Origin: Ptiloglossa arizonensis
Taxonomy: Eukaryota > Arthropoda > Insecta > Hymenoptera > Colletidae
DNA length: 64,000 nucleotides
Direction of reading: 5' to 3'
NCBI RefSeq assembly: GCF_051014685.1
Contig: NW_027479427.1
Span: forward strand, 62,001 to 126,000
Position numbers and translations under genes: made by a program. The notes under the pieces were generated by a model. It did no database searches, was not told where the DNA came from, and was given only the letters and a program-made list of their open reading frames with translations. Shown here piece by piece: positions 13,801 through 26,089 of the stretch (position 1 is its first letter; each line of letters begins with the position of its first letter).

Positions 13801-15214
13801 GGGAAAAAATACACATACCGGTGTAGCCGGGCGAGTTTCTACTTTCAGATGCAACAGGAATTTTTGGGTTAGGTCAATCCGTTCGCGAGATATGGGAGTT
13901 TGAAGACAAGAAATGGTTGAGAAGGCAAAATATTTTTCGCAATTCTGCTGCTCCAAACGCTTAACCGGAATGGCCTAGGGAAAAAATACACATACCGTTG
14001 TAATCGGGCGAGTTCCTACATTCTGATGCAATAGGAATTTTTGGGTTAGGTCAATCCGTTCGCCAGATATGGGAGTTTGAAGTTAAGAAATGGTTGGGAA
14101 GACATCAAATTTTTCGCACTTCTGCTGCTCCAAACGCTTAACCAGAATGGCCCAGGGAAAAAATACACTTACCCTTGTAATCGGGCGAGTTTCTACTTTC
14201 AGATGCAATAGGAAATTTTGGGTTAGGACAATCCGTTCGCGAGATATGGGAGTTTGAAGCTAAGAAATGGTTGAGAAGGCAAACAATTTTTCGCAATTCT
14301 GCTACTCCAAACGCTTAACCCGAATGGCCTAGGAAAAAAATACACATACCGTTGTAATCGGGCGAGTTTCTACTTTCAGATGCAATAGGAATTTTTGGGT
14401 TAGGTCAATCCGTTCGCGAGATAGGGGACTGTGAAGCTAAGAAATGGTTGAGAAGACAACAAATTTTTCGCACTTCTGCTGCTCCAAACGCTTAACCAGA
14501 TTGGCCTAGGGATAAAGTACCCATACCGTTGTAATCGGGCGAGTTTCTACTTTCAGATGCAATAGGAATTTTTGGGTTAGGTCAATCCGTTCGCGAGATA
14601 TGGGAGTATGAAGCTAAGAAATGGTTGAGAAGACAACAAATTTTTCGCACTTCTGCTGCTCCAAACGCTTAACCAGACTGGCCTAGGGAAAAAATACACA
14701 TACCGGTGTAATCGGGCGAGTCTCTACTTAATTCTGCTGCTCCAAACGCTTAACCAGACTGGCCTAGGGTAAAAATACACATACCGTTGTAATCGGGCGA
14801 GTTTCTACTTTCAGATGCAATAGGAATTTTTGGGTTAGGTCAATCCGTTCGCGAGATATGGGAGTATGAAGCTAAGAAATGGTTGAGAAGACAACAAATT
14901 TTTCGCACTTCTGCTGCTCCAAACGCTTAACCAGACTGGCCTAGGGAAAAAATACACATACCGGTGTAATCGGGCGAGTCTCTACTTAATTCTGCTGCTC
15001 CAAACGCTTAACCAGACTGGCCTAGGGTAAAAATACACATACCGTTGTCATCGGGCGAGTTTCTACTTTCAGATGCAATACGAATTTTTGGGTTAGGTTA
15101 ATCCGTTCGCGAGATATGGGAGTTAAAAGCTAAGAAATGGTTGAGAAGACAACAAATTTTTCGCAATTCTGCTGCTCCAAACGCTTAACCAGAATGGCCC
15201 AGGGAAAAAATACA
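7888..15214 (+). repeat. 7-kb segmental tandem block, copy B
   Basis: Copy B directly abuts copy A. Relative to A it lacks a 774-bp stretch (A 2245-3017), is rearranged between about 10808 and 11903, has two extra full monomers near 13050-13410, and lacks 435 bp downstream of that. Inside it, 9500-10150 is repeated at 10806-11450 (offset 1306). It ends where GGGAAAAAATACACTTACC of A becomes GGGAAAAAATACACATACC. Single-base differences from A are few, for example CCAAAAGC at 12637 and CCGTTCTAATC at 10667. Confidence 0.87.
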
Positions 15215-17624
15215 CATACCGTTGTAATCGGGCGAGTTTCTACTTTCAGATGCAATAGGAATTTTTGTGTTAAGTCAATCCGTTCGCTAGATATGGGAGT
15301 TTGAAGCAATGAAATGGTTGAGAAGACAGCAAATTTTTCGCCCTTCTGCTGCTCCAAACGCTTAAACAGAATGGCCTAGGGAAAAAATACACATACCGTT
15401 GTAATCGGGCGAGTTCTACTTTCAGACGCAACAGAAATTTTTGGGTTAGGTCAATCCCTTCGCGAGACATGGGAGTTTGAAGCCAAGAAATGGTTGAGAA
15501 GGCAAAAAATTTTTCGCAATTCTGCTGCTCCAAACGCTTAACCAGAATGGCCTTGGGAAAAAAATACACATACCGTTGTAATCGGGCGAGTTTCTACTTT
15601 CAGATGCAATAGGAATTTTTGGGATACATCAATCCGTTCGCGAGGTATAGGAGTTTGAAGTTAAGAAATGGTTGGGAAGACATCAAATTTTTCGCACTTC
15701 CGCTGCTCCAAACGCTTAACCAGAATGGCCCAGGGAAAAAATACACTTACCGTTGTAATCGGGCGAGTTTCTACTTTCAGATGCAATAGGAATTTTTGGG
15801 TTAGGACAATCCGTTCGCGAGATATGGGAGTTTGAAGCCAAGAAATGGTTGAGAAGGCAAACAATTTTTCGCAATTCTGCTACTCCAAACGCTTAACCCG
15901 AATGGCCTAGGAAAAAAATACACATACCGGTGTAATCGGGCGAGTCTCTACTTAATTCTGCTGCTCCAAACGCTTAACCAGACTGGCCTAGGGAAAAAAT
16001 AAACATACCGTTGTAATCGGGCGAGTTTCTACTTTCAGATGCAATACGAATTTTTGGGTTAGGTCAATCCGTTCAAGAGATATGGGAGTTTGAAGCCAAG
16101 AAATGGTTGAGAAGGCAAAAATTTTTCGCAATTCTGCTGCTCCAAACGCTTAACCAAAATGGCCTAGGGAAAAAATACACATACCGTTGTCATCGGGCGA
16201 GTTTCTACTTTCAGATGCAATACGAATTTTTGGGTTAGGTCAATCCGTTCGCGAGATATGGGAGTTAAAAGCTAAGAAATGGTTGAGAAGACAACAAATT
16301 TGTCGCAATTCTGCTGCTCCAAACGCTTAACCAGAATGGCCTAGGGAAAAAATACACATACCGTTGTAATCGGGCGAGTTTCTACTTTCAGACGCAATAG
16401 GAATTTTTGGGTTATGTCAATCCGTTCTCGAGATATGGGAGTGTGAAGCTAAGAAATGGTTGAGAAGACAACCATTTTTTTGCACTTCTGCTGCACCAAA
16501 CGCTTAACCAGAATGGCCTTGGGAAAAAAATACACATACCGTTGTAATCGGGCGAGTTTCTACTTTCAGATGCAATAGGAATTTATGGGATAGATCAATC
16601 CGTTCGCGAGGTATGGGAGTTTGAAGTTAAGAAATGGATGGGAAGACAGCAAATTTTTCGCACTTCTGCTGCTCCAAACGCTTAACCAGAATGGCCCAGG
16701 GAAAAAATACACTTACCGTTGTAATCGTGCGAGTTTCTACTTTCAGATGCAATAGGAATTTTTGGGTTAGGACAATCCGTTCGCGAGATGTGGGAGTTTG
16801 AAGCCAAGAAATGGTTGAGAAGGCAAACAATTTTTCGCAATTCTGCTTCTCCAAACGCTTAACGCGAATGGCCTAGGAAAAAAATACACATACCGTTGTA
16901 ATCGGGCGAGTCTCTACTTTCAGATGCAATAGGAATTTTTGGGTTAGGTCAATCCGTTCGCGAGATATGGGAGTTTGATGCCAAGAAATAGTTGAGAAGG
17001 CAAACAATTTTTCGCAATTCTGCTGCTCCAAACGCTTAACCAGAATGGGCTAGGGAAACAATACACATACCGTTGTAATCGGGCGAGTTTCTACTTTCAG
17101 ACGCAACAGGAATTTTTGGGTTAGGTCAATCCGTTCTCGAGATATGGGAGTGTGAAGCTAAGAAATGGTTGAGAAGACAACAATTTTTTCGCACTTCTGC
17201 TGCACCAAACGCTTAACCAGAATGGCCTAGGGAAAAAATACACATATTGTTGTAATCGGGCGAGTTTCTACATTCAGATGCAATAGGAGTTTCTGGGTTA
17301 GGTCAATCCATTCGCGAGATATGGGAGTTTGAAGTCAAGAAATGGTTGAGAAGGCAAAAAATTGTTCGCAATTCTGCTGCTCCAAACGCTTAACCAGAAT
17401 GCCCTAGGGAAAAAATACACATACCGTTGTAATCGGGCGAGTTTCTACTTAATTCTGCTGCTCCAAACGCTTAACCAGACTGGCCTAAGGAAAAAATACA
17501 CATACCGTTGTAATCGGGCGAGTTTCTACTTTCAGATGCAATAGGAATTTTTGGGTTAGGTCAATCCGTTCGCGAGATAGGGGACTGTGAAGCTAAGAAA
17601 TGGTTGAGAAGACAACAAATTTTT
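15215..17624 (+). repeat. Heterogeneous satellite zone without long duplication
   Basis: Full monomers of mixed subtypes, with one 81-bp unit each near 15.95 and 17.45 kb. Copies here carry more private changes than the flanks: GGCCTTGGG replacing CCTAGG (15552, 16518), TTGGGATACATC (15620), GTTCAAGAG (16072) and GTTCTCGAGAT (16426 and 17135, 709 bp apart). This is the right edge of the GGCCCAGGG/CACTTACC subtype (last at about 16.7 kb, apart from the outlier at 63 kb). I recognise no other structure in it. Confidence 0.8.
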
Positions 17625-20600
17625 CGCACTTCTGCTGCTCCAAACGCTTAACCAGACTGGCCTAGGGAAAAAATACACATACCGTTGTAATCGGGCGAGT
17701 CTCTACTTAATTCTGCTGCTCCAAACGCTTAACCGGAATGGCCTAGGGAAAAAATACACATACCGCTGTAATCGGGCGAGTTTCTACTTTCAGACGCAAC
17801 AGGAATTTTTGGGTTAGGCCAATCCGTTCGCGAGATATGGGAGTCTGAAGCCAAGGAAAGGTTGAGAAGGCAAAAAATTTTTCGCAATTCTGCTGCTCCA
17901 AACGCTTAACCAGAATGCCCTAGGGAAAAAATACACATACCGTCGTAATCGGGCGAGTTTCTACTTTCAGATGCAGCAGGAATTTTTGGGTTAGGTCAAT
18001 CCGTTCCCGAGATATGGGAGTTTGAAGCCAAGAAATAGTTGAGAAGGCAAAAAATTTTTCGCAAATCTGCTGCTCCAAACGTATAACCAGAATGGCCTTG
18101 GGAAAAAATACACATACCGTCGTAATCGGGCGAGTTTCTACTTTCAGATGCAATAGGAATTATTGGGTTAGGTCAATCCGTTCGCGAGGTATGGGAGCTT
18201 GAAGCTAAGAAATGGTTGAGAAGACAACAAATTTTTCGCACTTCTGCTGCTCCAAACGCTTAACCCGAATGGCCTAGGAAAAAAATACACATACCGCTGT
18301 AATCGGGCGAGTCTCTACTTTCAGATGCAATAGGAATTTTTGGGTTAGGACAATCCGTTCGCGAGATATGGGAGTTTGATGCCAAGAAATGGTTGAGAAG
18401 GCAAACAATTTTTCGCAATTCTGCTGCTCCAAACGCTTAACCAGAATGGCCTAGGGAAAAAATACACATACCGTTGTAATCGGGCGAGTTTCTACTTTCA
18501 GATGCAATAGGAATTTTTGGGTTAGGTCAATCCGTTCGCGAGATAGGGGACTGTGAAGCTAAGAAATGGTTGAGAAGACAACAAATTTTTCGCAATTCTG
18601 CTGCTCCAAACGCTTAACCAGATTGGCCTAGGGACAAAATACCCATACCGTTGTAATCGGGCGAGTTTCTACTTTCAGATGCAATACGAATATTTGGGTT
18701 AGGTCAATCCGTTCGCGAGATATGGGAGTATGAAGCTAAGAAATGGTTGAGAAGACAACAAATTTTTCGCACTTCTGCTGCTCCAAACGCTTAACCAGAC
18801 TGGCCTAGGGAAAAAATACACATACCGGTGTAATCGGGCGAGTCTCTACTTAATTCTGCTGCTCCAAACGTTTAACCAGGCTGGCCTAGGGAAAAAATAC
18901 ACATACCGTTGTAATCGGGCGAGTTTCTACTTTCAGATGCAATACGAATTTTTGGGTTAGGTCAATCCGTTCGCGAGATATGGGAGTTTGAAGCCAAGAA
19001 ATGGTTGAGATGGCAAAAATTTTTCGCAATTCTGCTGCTCCAAACGCTTAACCAGAATGGCCTAGGGAAAAAATACACATACCGTTGTAATCGGGCGAGT
19101 TTCTACTTTCAGATGCAATACGAATTTTTGGGTTAGGTCAATCCGTTCGCGAGATATGGGAGTTAAAAGCTAGGAAATGGTTGAGAAGACAACAATTTTT
19201 TCGCACTTCTGCTGCACCAAACGCTTAACCAGAATGGCCTAGGGAAAAAATGCACATTCCGTTGTAATCGGGCGTGTTTCTACTTTCAGACACAACAGGA
19301 ATTTTTGTGTTAGGTCAATCCGTTCGCGAGATATGGGAGTTTGGAGCTAAGAAATGGTTGAGAAGGCAAAAAATTTTTCGCAATTCTGCTGCTCCAAACG
19401 CTTAACCAGAATGGCCTAGGGAAAAAATACTCATACCGTTGTAATCGGGCGAGTTTCTACTTTCAGATGCAATAGGAATTTTTGGGTTAGGTCAATCCGT
19501 TCGCGAGATATCGGAGTTTGAAGCAAAGAAATGGTGGAGAAGACTACAAATTGTTCGCACTTCTGCTGCTCCAAACGCTTAACCAGAATGGCCTAGGGAA
19601 AAAATGCACATTCCGTTGTAATCGGGCGAGTTTCTACTTTCAGACACAACAGGAATTTTTGTGTTAGGTCAATCCGTTCGCGAGATATGGGAGTTTGGAG
19701 CTAAGAAATGGTTGAGAAGGCAAAAAATTTTTCGCAATTCTGCTGCTCCAAACGCTTAACCAGAATGGCCTAGGGAAAAAATACACATACCGTTGTAAGC
19801 GGGCGAGTTTCTACTTTCAGATGCAATAGGAATTTTTGGGTAAGGTCAATCCGATCGCGAGATATGGTAGTTTGAGGCTCAGAAATGGTTGAGAAGACAG
19901 CAAATTGTTCGCACTTCTGCTGCTCCAAACGCTTAACCAGAATGGCCTAGGGAAAAAATACGCCTACCGTTGTAATCGAGCGAGTTTCTACTTTCAGACG
20001 CAGCAGGAATTTTTGGGTTTGGTCAATCCGTTCATGAGATATGGGACTTTGAAGCTGAGAAATGGTTGAGAAGGCAAAAAATTATTCGCAATTCTGCTGC
20101 TCCAAACGCATAACCAGACTGGCCTAGGGAAAAAATACATATACCGTTGTAATCGGGCGAGTTTCTACTTTCAGATGCAACAGGAATTTTTGGGTTAGGT
20201 CAATCCGTTCGCGAGATATGGGAGTTTGAGGCTAAGAAATGGTTGGGAAGACATCAAATTTTTCGCACTTCTGCTGCTCCAAACGCTTAACCCGAATGGC
20301 CTAGGAAAAAAATACACATACCGTTGTAATCGGGCGAGTCTCTACTTAATTCTGCTGCTCCAAACGCTTAACCAGAATGGCCTAGGCAAAAAATACACAT
20401 ACCGCTGTAATCGGGCGAGTTTCTACTTTCAGACGCAAGAGGAATTTTTGGGTTAGGCCAATCCGTTCGCGAGATATGGGAGTCTGAAGCCAAGGAAAGG
20501 TTGAGAAGGCAAAAAATTTTTCGCAATTCTGCTGCTCCAAACGCTTAACCAGAATGCCCTAGGGAAAAAATACACATACCGTCGTAATCGGGCGAGTTTC

Positions 20601-21667
20601 TACTTTCAGATGCAGCAGGAATTTTTGGGTTAGGTCAATCCGTTCCCGAGATATGGGAGTTTGAAGCCAAGAAATAGTTGAGAAGGCAAAAAAGTTTTCG
20701 CAAATCTGCTGCTCCAAACGTATAACCAGAATGGCCTTGGGAAAAAATACACATACCGTCGTAATCGGGCGAGTTTCTACTTTCAGATGCAATAGGAATT
20801 TTTGGGTTTGGTCAATCCGTTCGCGAGGTATGGGAGCTTGAAGCTAAGAAATGGTTGAGAAGACAACAAATTTTTCGCACTTCTGCTGCTCCAAACGCTT
20901 AACCCGAATGGCCTAGGAAAAAAATACACATACCGTTGTAATCGGGCGAGTCTCTACTTTCAGATGCAATAGGAATTTTTGGGTTAGGACAATCCGTTCG
21001 CGAGATATGGGAGTTTGAAGCCAAGAAATGGTTGAGAAGGCAAACAATTTTTCGCAATTCTGCTGCTCCAAACGCTTAACGCGAATGGCCTAGGAAAAAT
21101 ATACACATACCGTTGTAATCGGGCGAGTCTCTACTTTCAGATGCAATAGGAATTTTTGGGTTAGGTCAATCCGTTCGCGAGATATGGGAGTTTGATGCCA
21201 AGAAATGGTTGAGAAGGCAAACAATTTTTCGCAATTCTGCTGCTCCAAACGGTTAACCAGAATGGCCTAGGGAAAAAATACACATACCGTTGTAATCGGG
21301 CGAGTTTCTACTTTCAGATGCAATAGGAATTTTTGGGTTAGGTCAATCCGTTCGCGAGATAGGGGACTGTGAAGCTAAGAAATGGTTGAGATTGCAAAAA
21401 ATTTTTCGCACTTCTGCTGCTCCAAACGCTTAACCAGATTGGCCTAGGGACAAAATACCCATACTGTTGTCATCGGGCGAGTTTCTACTTTCAGATGCAA
21501 TAGGAATTTTTGGGTTAGGTCAATCCGTTCGAGAGATATGGGAGTATGAAGCTAAGAAATGGTTGAGAAGACAACAAATTTTTCGCACTTCTGCTGCTCC
21601 AAACGCTTAACCAGACTGGCCTAGGGAAAAAATACACATACCGTTGTAATCGGGCGAGTCTCTACTT
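17370..21667 (+). repeat. 81-bp truncated monomers, second cluster (5 copies)
   Basis: The units are 17370-17450, 17628-17708, 18771-18851, 20267-20347 and 21587-21667, with the same junction as in the left cluster. The first is unusual in carrying GAGTTTCTACTT (the full-monomer spelling) before the junction, whereas the other four carry GAGTCTCTACTT. It could reflect gene conversion from a full monomer or an ancestral state of the deletion. Confidence 0.92.
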
Positions 21668-22532
21668 AATTCTGCTGCTCCAAACGCTTAACCAGACTGG
21701 CCTAGGGAAAAAATACACATACCGTTGTAATCGGGCGAGTTTCTACTTTCAGATGCAATACGAATTTTTGGGTTAGGTCAATCCGTTCGCGAGATATGGG
21801 AGTTTGAAGCCAAGAAATGGTTGAGATGGCAAAAATTTTTCGCAATTCTGCTGCTCCAAACGCTTAACCAGAATGGCCTAGGGAAAAAATACACATACCG
21901 TTGTAATCGGGCGAGTTTCTACTTTCAGATGCAATACGAATTTTTGGGTTAGGTCAATCCGTTCGCGAGATATGGGAGTTAAAAGCTAGGAAATGGTTGA
22001 AAAGGCAAACAATTTTTCGCAATTCTGCTGCTTCAAACCCTTAACCAGAATAGCCTAGGGAAAAAATACCCATACCGTTGCAATTGGGCGAGTTTCTACT
22101 TTCAAATGCAATAGGAATTTTTGTGTTAGGTCAATCCGTTCGCGAGATATGGAAGTTTGAAGCCAAGAAATGGTTGAGATTGCAAAAAATTTTTCGCAAT
22201 TCTGCTGCTCCAAACGCTTAACCAGAATGGCCTAGGGAAAAAATACACATACCGTTGTAATCGGGCGAGTTTCTACTTTCAGATGCAATAGGAATTTTTG
22301 GGTTAGGTCAATCCGTTCGCGAGATATCGGAGTTTGAAGCAAAGAAATGGTTGAGAAGACTACAAATTGTTCGCAATTCTGCTGCTCCAAACGCTTAACC
22401 AGAATGGCCTAGGGAAAAAATGCACATTCCGTTGTAATCGGGCGAGTTTCTACTTTCAGACACAACAGGAATTTTTGTGTTAGGTCAATCCGTTCGCGAG
22501 ATATGGGAGTTTGGAACTAAGAAATGGTTGAG
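17625..22532 (+). repeat. 4.9-kb duplicated block, copy 1
   Basis: The block matches 26087-30640, at offset 8462 in its left part and 8108 after about 19.25 kb. The step of 354 bp is two monomers: copy 1 has a local tandem pair (about 19250 and 19604, both with GCACATTCCG and GACACAACAGG) that is single in copy 2. The block itself contains two related sub-blocks about 2639 bp apart (near 17.7-19.2 and 20.35-22.0 kb), 14 full + 2 short units less one base. Markers include GACGCAAGAGG, GAAATAGTTGAGAAGG, CCAAACGTATAACC and CTTCAAACCCTTAACC. Confidence 0.9.
19257..19273 (+). other. CENP-B-box-like motif in a Q-type monomer (example)
   Basis: The 17-mer TTCCGTTGTAATCGGGC matches 8 of the 9 essential bases of the mammalian CENP-B box core (N-TTCG-NNNN-A-NN-CGGG-N). 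The ordinary monomer has ACCG in place of TCCG and matches 7 of 9. Copies with the TTCCG form start at 19257, 19611, 22427, 27719, 30535, 30889, 31773, 33010, 33893 and 34423, and I saw none outside this interval. A 7-of-9 match is expected by chance in roughly half of random sequences of this length (both strands), so the similarity may be fortuitous. True CENP-B is a mammalian protein, so binding is speculative. Confidence 0.25.
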
Positions 22533-22894
22533 AAGGCAAAAAATTTTTCGCAATTCTGCTGCTCCAAACGCTTAACCAGAATGGCCTAGGGAAAAAATAC
22601 ACATACCGTTGTAAGCGGGCGAGTTTCTACTTTCAGATGCAATAGGAATTTTTGGGTAAGGTCAATCCGATCGCGAGATATGGGAGTTTGAGGCTCAGAA
22701 ATGGTTGAGAAGACAACAAATTGTTCGCACTTCTGCTGCTCCAAACGCTTAACCAGAATGGCCTAGGGAAAAAATACACATGCCGTTGTAATCGGGCGAG
22801 TTTCTTCTTTCAAATGCAATAGGAATTTTTTGTTAGGTCAATTCGTTCGCGAGATATGGGAGTTTGAAGCTAAGAAATGGTTGAGAAGACCACA

Positions 22895-24142
22895 AATTTT
22901 TCGCACTTCTGCTGCTCCAACCGCTTAACCAGAATGGCCTAGGGAAAAAATACGCATACCGTTGTAATCGGGCGAGTTTCTTCTTTCAGTCGCAGCAGGA
23001 ATTTTTGGGTTTGGTCAATCCGTTCGTGAGATATGGGACATTGAAGCTAAGAAATGGTTGAGAAGACAACAAATTTTTCGCACTTCTGCTGCTCCAAACG
23101 CTTAACCAGAATGGCCTAGGGAAAAAATACACATGCCGTTGTAATCGGGCGAGTTTCTACTTTCAAATGCTATAGGAATTTTTTGTTAGGTCAATCCGTT
23201 CGGGAGATATGGGAGTTTGAAGCTGAGAAATGGTTGAGAAGACAACAAATTTTTCGCAATTCTGCTGCTCCAAACGCTTATCCACAATGGCCTAGGGAAA
23301 AAATACACATACCGTTGTAATCGGGCGAGTTTCTACTTTCATATGCAATAGGAATTTTTGGGTTAGGTCAATCCGTCCGGGTGATATGGGAGTTTGAAGC
23401 TGAGAAATGGTTGAGAAGACAACAAATTTTTCGCAATTCTGCTGCTCCAAACGCTTAACAACAATGGCCTAGGGAAAAAATACACATACTGTTGTAATCG
23501 GGCGAGTTTCTACTTTCAGACGCAGCAGGCATTTTTGGGTTTGGTCAATCTGTTCATGAGATATGGGACTTTGAAACTAAGAAATGGTTGAGAAGACAAC
23601 AAATTTTTCGCAATTCTGCTGCTCCAAACGCTCAACCAGAATGGCCTAGGGAAAAAATACACATACCGCTGTAATCGGGCGAGTTTCTACTTTCATATGC
23701 AATAGGAATTTTTGGGTTAGCTCAATCCGTTCGCGAGATATGGGAGTTTGAAGCTGAGAAATGGTTGAGAAGACAACAAATTTTTCGCAATTCTGCTGCT
23801 CCAAACGCTTAACCACAATGGCCTAGGGAAAAAATACACATACCGTTGTAATCGGGCGAGTTTCTACTTTCATATGCAATAGGAATTTTAGGGTTAGGTC
23901 AATCCGTTCGGGAGATATGGGAGTTTGAGGCAAAGAAATGGTTGAGAAGACAAAAAATTTTTCGAACTTCTGCTGCTCCAAACGCTTAACCAGAATGGCC
24001 TAGGGACGAAATACACATACCGTTGTAATCGGGCGAGTTTCTACTTTCAGACGCAACAGGAATTTTTGGGTTAGGTCAATCCGTTCGCGAGATATGGAAG
24101 TTTGAAGCCAAGAAATGGTTGAGAAGACAACAAATTTTTCGC
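22895..24142 (+). repeat. 7-monomer tandem HOR, copy 1
   Basis: The match to 24133-25380 has an offset of 1238 (seven monomers less one base; one monomer has AATTTTTTGTTAGG). Distinctive monomers in the set are CTCCAACCGC + TTCTTTCAGTCGC, ACTTTCATATGCAATAGG, GTCCGGGTGATATGG and CCTAGGGACGAAAT. I noticed no differences between the two copies over the aligned part. Confidence 0.88.
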
Positions 24143-25380
24143 ACTTCTGCTGCTCCAACCGCTTAACCAGAATGGCCTAGGGAAAAAATACGCATACCGT
24201 TGTAATCGGGCGAGTTTCTTCTTTCAGTCGCAGCAGGAATTTTTGGGTTTGGTCAATCCGTTCGTGAGATATGGGACATTGAAGCTAAGAAATGGTTGAG
24301 AAGACAACAAATTTTTCGCACTTCTGCTGCTCCAAACGCTTAACCAGAATGGCCTAGGGAAAAAATACACATGCCGTTGTAATCGGGCGAGTTTCTACTT
24401 TCAAATGCTATAGGAATTTTTTGTTAGGTCAATCCGTTCGGGAGATATGGGAGTTTGAAGCTGAGAAATGGTTGAGAAGACAACAAATTTTTCGCAATTC
24501 TGCTGCTCCAAACGCTTATCCACAATGGCCTAGGGAAAAAATACACATACCGTTGTAATCGGGCGAGTTTCTACTTTCATATGCAATAGGAATTTTTGGG
24601 TTAGGTCAATCCGTCCGGGTGATATGGGAGTTTGAAGCTGAGAAATGGTTGAGAAGACAACAAATTTTTCGCAATTCTGCTGCTCCAAACGCTTAACAAC
24701 AATGGCCTAGGGAAAAAATACACATACTGTTGTAATCGGGCGAGTTTCTACTTTCAGACGCAGCAGGCATTTTTGGGTTTGGTCAATCTGTTCATGAGAT
24801 ATGGGACTTTGAAACTAAGAAATGGTTGAGAAGACAACAAATTTTTCGCAATTCTGCTGCTCCAAACGCTCAACCAGAATGGCCTAGGGAAAAAATACAC
24901 ATACCGCTGTAATCGGGCGAGTTTCTACTTTCATATGCAATAGGAATTTTTGGGTTAGCTCAATCCGTTCGCGAGATATGGGAGTTTGAAGCTGAGAAAT
25001 GGTTGAGAAGACAACAAATTTTTCGCAATTCTGCTGCTCCAAACGCTTAACCACAATGGCCTAGGGAAAAAATACACATACCGTTGTAATCGGGCGAGTT
25101 TCTACTTTCATATGCAATAGGAATTTTAGGGTTAGGTCAATCCGTTCGGGAGATATGGGAGTTTGAGGCAAAGAAATGGTTGAGAAGACAAAAAATTTTT
25201 CGAACTTCTGCTGCTCCAAACGCTTAACCAGAATGGCCTAGGGACGAAATACACATACCGTTGTAATCGGGCGAGTTTCTACTTTCAGACGCAACAGGAA
25301 TTTTTGGGTTAGGTCAATCCGTTCGCGAGATATGGAAGTTTGAAGCCAAGAAATGGTTGAGAAGACAACAAATTTTTCGC
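24133..25380 (+). repeat. 7-monomer tandem HOR, copy 2
   Basis: The copy follows copy 1 directly and ends where CGCACTTCTG becomes CGCAATTCTG. Its right half belongs to a block that reappears near 43.8, 49.6 and 54.6 kb. Confidence 0.88.
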
Positions 25381-25818
25381 AATTCTGCTGCTCCAAACGC
25401 TTAACCAGAATGGCATAGGGAAAAAATACGCATACCGTTGTAATCGGGCGAGTTTCTACTTTCATATGCAATAGGAATTTTTGGGTTAGGTCAATCCGTT
25501 CGGGAGATATGGGAGTTTGAAGCTGAGAAATGGTTTAGAAGACAACAAATTTTTCGCAATTCTGCTGCTCCAAACGCTTAACCACAATGGCCTACGGAAA
25601 AAATACACATACTGTTGTAATCGTGCGAGTTTCTACTTTCAGACGCAGCAGGAATTTTTGGGTTTGTTCAATCCGTTCATGAGATATGGGACTTTGAAGC
25701 TAAGAAATGGTTGAGAAGACAACAAATTTTTCGCATTTCTGCTGCTCCAAACGCTTAACCAGAACGGCCTAGGGAAAAAATACACATACCGTTGTAATCG
25801 GGCGAGTTTCTACTTTCA
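24836..25818 (+). repeat. Dispersed ~1-kb block, left-most copy
   Basis: The block matches 43799-44781 at a constant offset of 18963 through five to six monomers. Markers are ATACCGCTGTAATC, ACTTTCATATGC, GGGTTAGCTCAATCC, GGGACGAAATAC, GGCATAGGG, GGCCTACGG and AATCGTGCGAG. It includes part of copy 2 of the preceding HOR. Small differences exist, such as GGAATTTTAGGG here against GGAATTTTTGGG at 44 kb. Confidence 0.85.
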
Positions 25819-26086
25819 GGTGCAACAGAAATTTTTGGGTTAGGTCAATCCGTTCGCGAGATGTGGGAGTTTGAGGCTAAGAAATGGTTGAGAAGGCAAC
25901 AAATTTTTCGAACTTCTGCTGCTCCAAACGCTTAACCAGAATGGCCTAGGGAAAAAATTACACATGCCGTTGTAATCGGGCGAGTTTCTACTTTCAAATG
26001 CAATAATAATTTTTGGGTTAAGTCAATCCGTTCGCGAGATGTGTGAGTTTGAAGCTAAGAAATGGTTGAGAAGAGAACAAATTTTT
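25819..26086 (+). repeat. Linker monomers between blocks
   Basis: About one and a half monomers of a subtype marked by CAGGTGCAACAGAAATT, followed by GGGAAAAAATTACACATGCC and AATGCAATAATAATT. The same pair recurs near 55.0 kb and 59.5-59.7 kb in the right domain. Confidence 0.75.
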
Positions 26087-26089
26087 CGC

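Larger units (their letters stand above)
896..15953 (+). repeat. 81-bp truncated monomers, left cluster (22 copies)
   Basis: Each short unit keeps m1-81 and lacks m82-177 (96 bp), so CTACTT joins directly to the next AATTC. Junctions (first base of CTACTTAATT) lie at 971, 2468, 2726, 2984, 3596, 4209, 4467, 5079, 5691, 6126, 7445, 7703, 9554, 10167, 10425, 10860, 11827, 12439, 13405, 14724, 14982 and 15948. All carry GAGTCTCTACTT before the junction rather than the usual GAGTTTCTACTT. Lineages differ just after it: AATTCTGCTG, AATTCAGCTG (2984, 3596, 5079, 9554, 10860, 12439) and AATTCTTCTG (5691, 13405). The span given runs from the first to the last unit; full monomers lie between. Confidence 0.93.

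Noticed and set aside
19026..22532. CRISPR-like regular repetition
   Set aside because: The whole 177-bp unit repeats with no unique spacers of fixed length between short repeats, and there are no cas genes. This is satellite DNA.
23880..23905. Telomere-like string TTTTAGGGTTAGG (also near 25126)
   Set aside because: It is one substitution in the ordinary TTTTTGGGTTAGG of the monomer, present in two duplicated copies only and not repeated in tandem.
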